Shown here: positions 21,942 through 22,500 of the stretch, piece after piece
Layout: the number at the start of each line of letters is the position of its first letter
Position numbering within the stretch: the stretch's first letter is position 1
DNA from: Chrysomallon squamiferum
Lineage: Eukaryota > Mollusca > Gastropoda > Neomphalida > Peltospiridae
Direction of reading: 5' to 3'
NCBI GenBank assembly: GCA_012295275.1
Contig: CM022666.1
Location: forward strand, 16,754,272 to 16,776,771
DNA: 22,500 bases
Made by a program: the position numbers and the translations under genes
Notes under the pieces: model-generated
Database searches by the model: none
Seen by the model: only the letters and a program-made list of their open reading frames with translations
What the model was told of the DNA's origin: nothing

Positions 21942-22090
21942 GTTGTACGTGTGTCTGAAAGGAAAGGTTTCCATCTACGTCATCCACGACAAAGACAACG
22001 AGAGCGATGTCATACAGCAGGTGGAAAGCGCCTACGCCAACAAAAAAAAACTCGATCGCGCTCTTCTGGGCCAGCTTGTCTGGACTTCCG
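21942..22090 (+). CDS. Exon 4: CNB-domain beta strands and a lysine-rich loop
   Basis: The 149-bp exon has acceptor TATATTTTCAG and donor G|GTACGT in phase 1. Its first base completes the Lys codon from exon 3, giving GDKLYVCLKGKVSIYVIHD, the typical CNB strand pair with the invariant Gly in L-K-G-x-V. About 30 residues follow that are not typical of a short CNB turn: DKDNESD, an acidic or amphipathic stretch, NKKKLDRALL and LVWTS. This suggests an extended loop between strands. The phosphate-binding cassette (FGE...RA type) is not reached, so ability to bind cAMP or cGMP cannot be judged. The gene continues past the window. GC content and codon use are visibly higher than in the surrounding introns. 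Confidence 0.85.
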
Positions 22091-22500
22091 GTACGTATGT
22101 TTAAAAATTGATGACGTCGTCTGTTTTAATATCCGCAGAAACAAAAGTAAATTTCGATAGCTTAGCTCGTTCTTCACAATGTGTTTATAATCGGGGCCGG
22201 ATTATGCTTAGGTAAGAGATGCCAGACAAATATATATATATATATTTGTCTGGCATCTCTTACCTAAGCATAATCCTATATATATATATAGTTTTATTGT
22301 CAAAAAATGTTTTTTTTTTTGTTTTTTTTAAACGATAGCTACTGTGTGCGGTTTGAAGAAAGAAAATAAAAATATTTTAACAAAATTAATTTACTTATGT
22401 GAACACTGTAATCAGCGAAATTCTCTTGTAGAAGGTTTCCCAAGACAACTTCAGTGTTGTTTGAAATGTCAAGTCCAAACAGTTTTCTTTGCTTGATACT
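22091..22500 (+). other. Start of the intron after exon 4 (runs off the window)
   Basis: It begins with donor GTACGT and holds a perfect 78-bp palindrome and a second short TA palindrome. A CTTGTAG at about 22430 looks like an acceptor. The following sequence in the required phase reads into a stop within about 20 codons and has no CNB-like residues, so no further exon is called. Confidence 0.6.
22199..22276. repeat. Perfect 78-bp palindrome
   Basis: Two 39-bp arms are exactly complementary with no spacer. The left arm begins GGATTATGCTTAGGTAAGAG and the right arm ends with its reverse complement at 22276; the centre is (TA)7. It would extrude as a cruciform or form a long RNA hairpin in the intron. 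It lies 109 bp after the exon 4 donor, and another TA-rich palindrome (CTATATATATATATAG) starts at its right end. No flanking target-site duplication is evident. Confidence 0.95.

Noticed and set aside
21951-22160. 69-codon frame overlapping exon 4
   Set aside because: Wrong frame relative to the CNB-encoding frame, which joins correctly to exon 3.
22428-22500. Possible fifth exon after a CTTGTAG acceptor-like site
   Set aside because: In the required phase it reaches a stop after about 20 codons and has no CNB-like residues.

Overview
This window looks like non-coding-rich DNA from an animal nuclear genome. It is AT-rich, has introns with consensus GT-AG junctions, carries an unusually dense load of long microsatellites (GA/CT, GT, GATA/GACA, TAC, ATT, GTA) and has several minisatellites. 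No bacterial operon structure, rRNA, intact tRNA, CRISPR array or autonomous transposon is visible. The texture would suit a lophotrochozoan such as a mollusc, but nothing here fixes the phylum, so that is a weak inference.

One gene can be supported. It lies on the + strand, and only its 5' coding part is present. Four coding exons can be read from protein similarity and compatible splice phases. Exons A (12216-12345) and B (16496-16697) are diverged copies of each other, about 60% identical over 42 residues. Both end in phase 1 at the same position, immediately before the same downstream exon. Exon 3 (19232-19319) and exon 4 (21942-22090) encode the first strands of a cyclic-nucleotide-binding (CNB) fold. 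They carry the QGE-GD and LKG-VS-YV signatures, followed by a lysine-rich loop. The gene continues beyond 22500, so the phosphate-binding cassette is not visible. The simplest reading is one gene with two alternative first coding exons. Exon B would give an N-terminus starting MGSSVS, a plausible N-myristoylation signal; exon A would not.

Layout: 1-11750 is upstream or intergenic DNA, mostly simple repeats, with a 21-bp minisatellite at 2.6-3.0 kb and motif-rich islands at about 4.2 and 5.5 kb. 11750-11950 is a CpG-richer block just before exon A. The A-to-B interval (12.35-16.3 kb) holds a degenerate ~30-bp repeat, a 57-bp GATATC satellite, a derived 35-bp satellite, and a complex block (14.94-15.35 kb) that looks like a conserved non-coding element. 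The B-to-3 intron holds a (CT)n tract 33 nt after the exon B donor and a complementary (GA)n tract about 160 nt before the exon 3 acceptor. It also has a cluster of GGATTA motifs and a 21-bp minisatellite. The 3-to-4 intron holds RFX X-box-like sites next to a ~31-bp satellite whose core repeats the X-box half-site. The intron after exon 4 holds a perfect 78-bp palindrome.

The points most worth checking are the duplicated alternative first exons with possible myristoyl switching, the complementary CU/GA tracts flanking that splice event, the X-box satellite, and the perfect palindrome. Almost all other open frames are translations of microsatellites and are left out.
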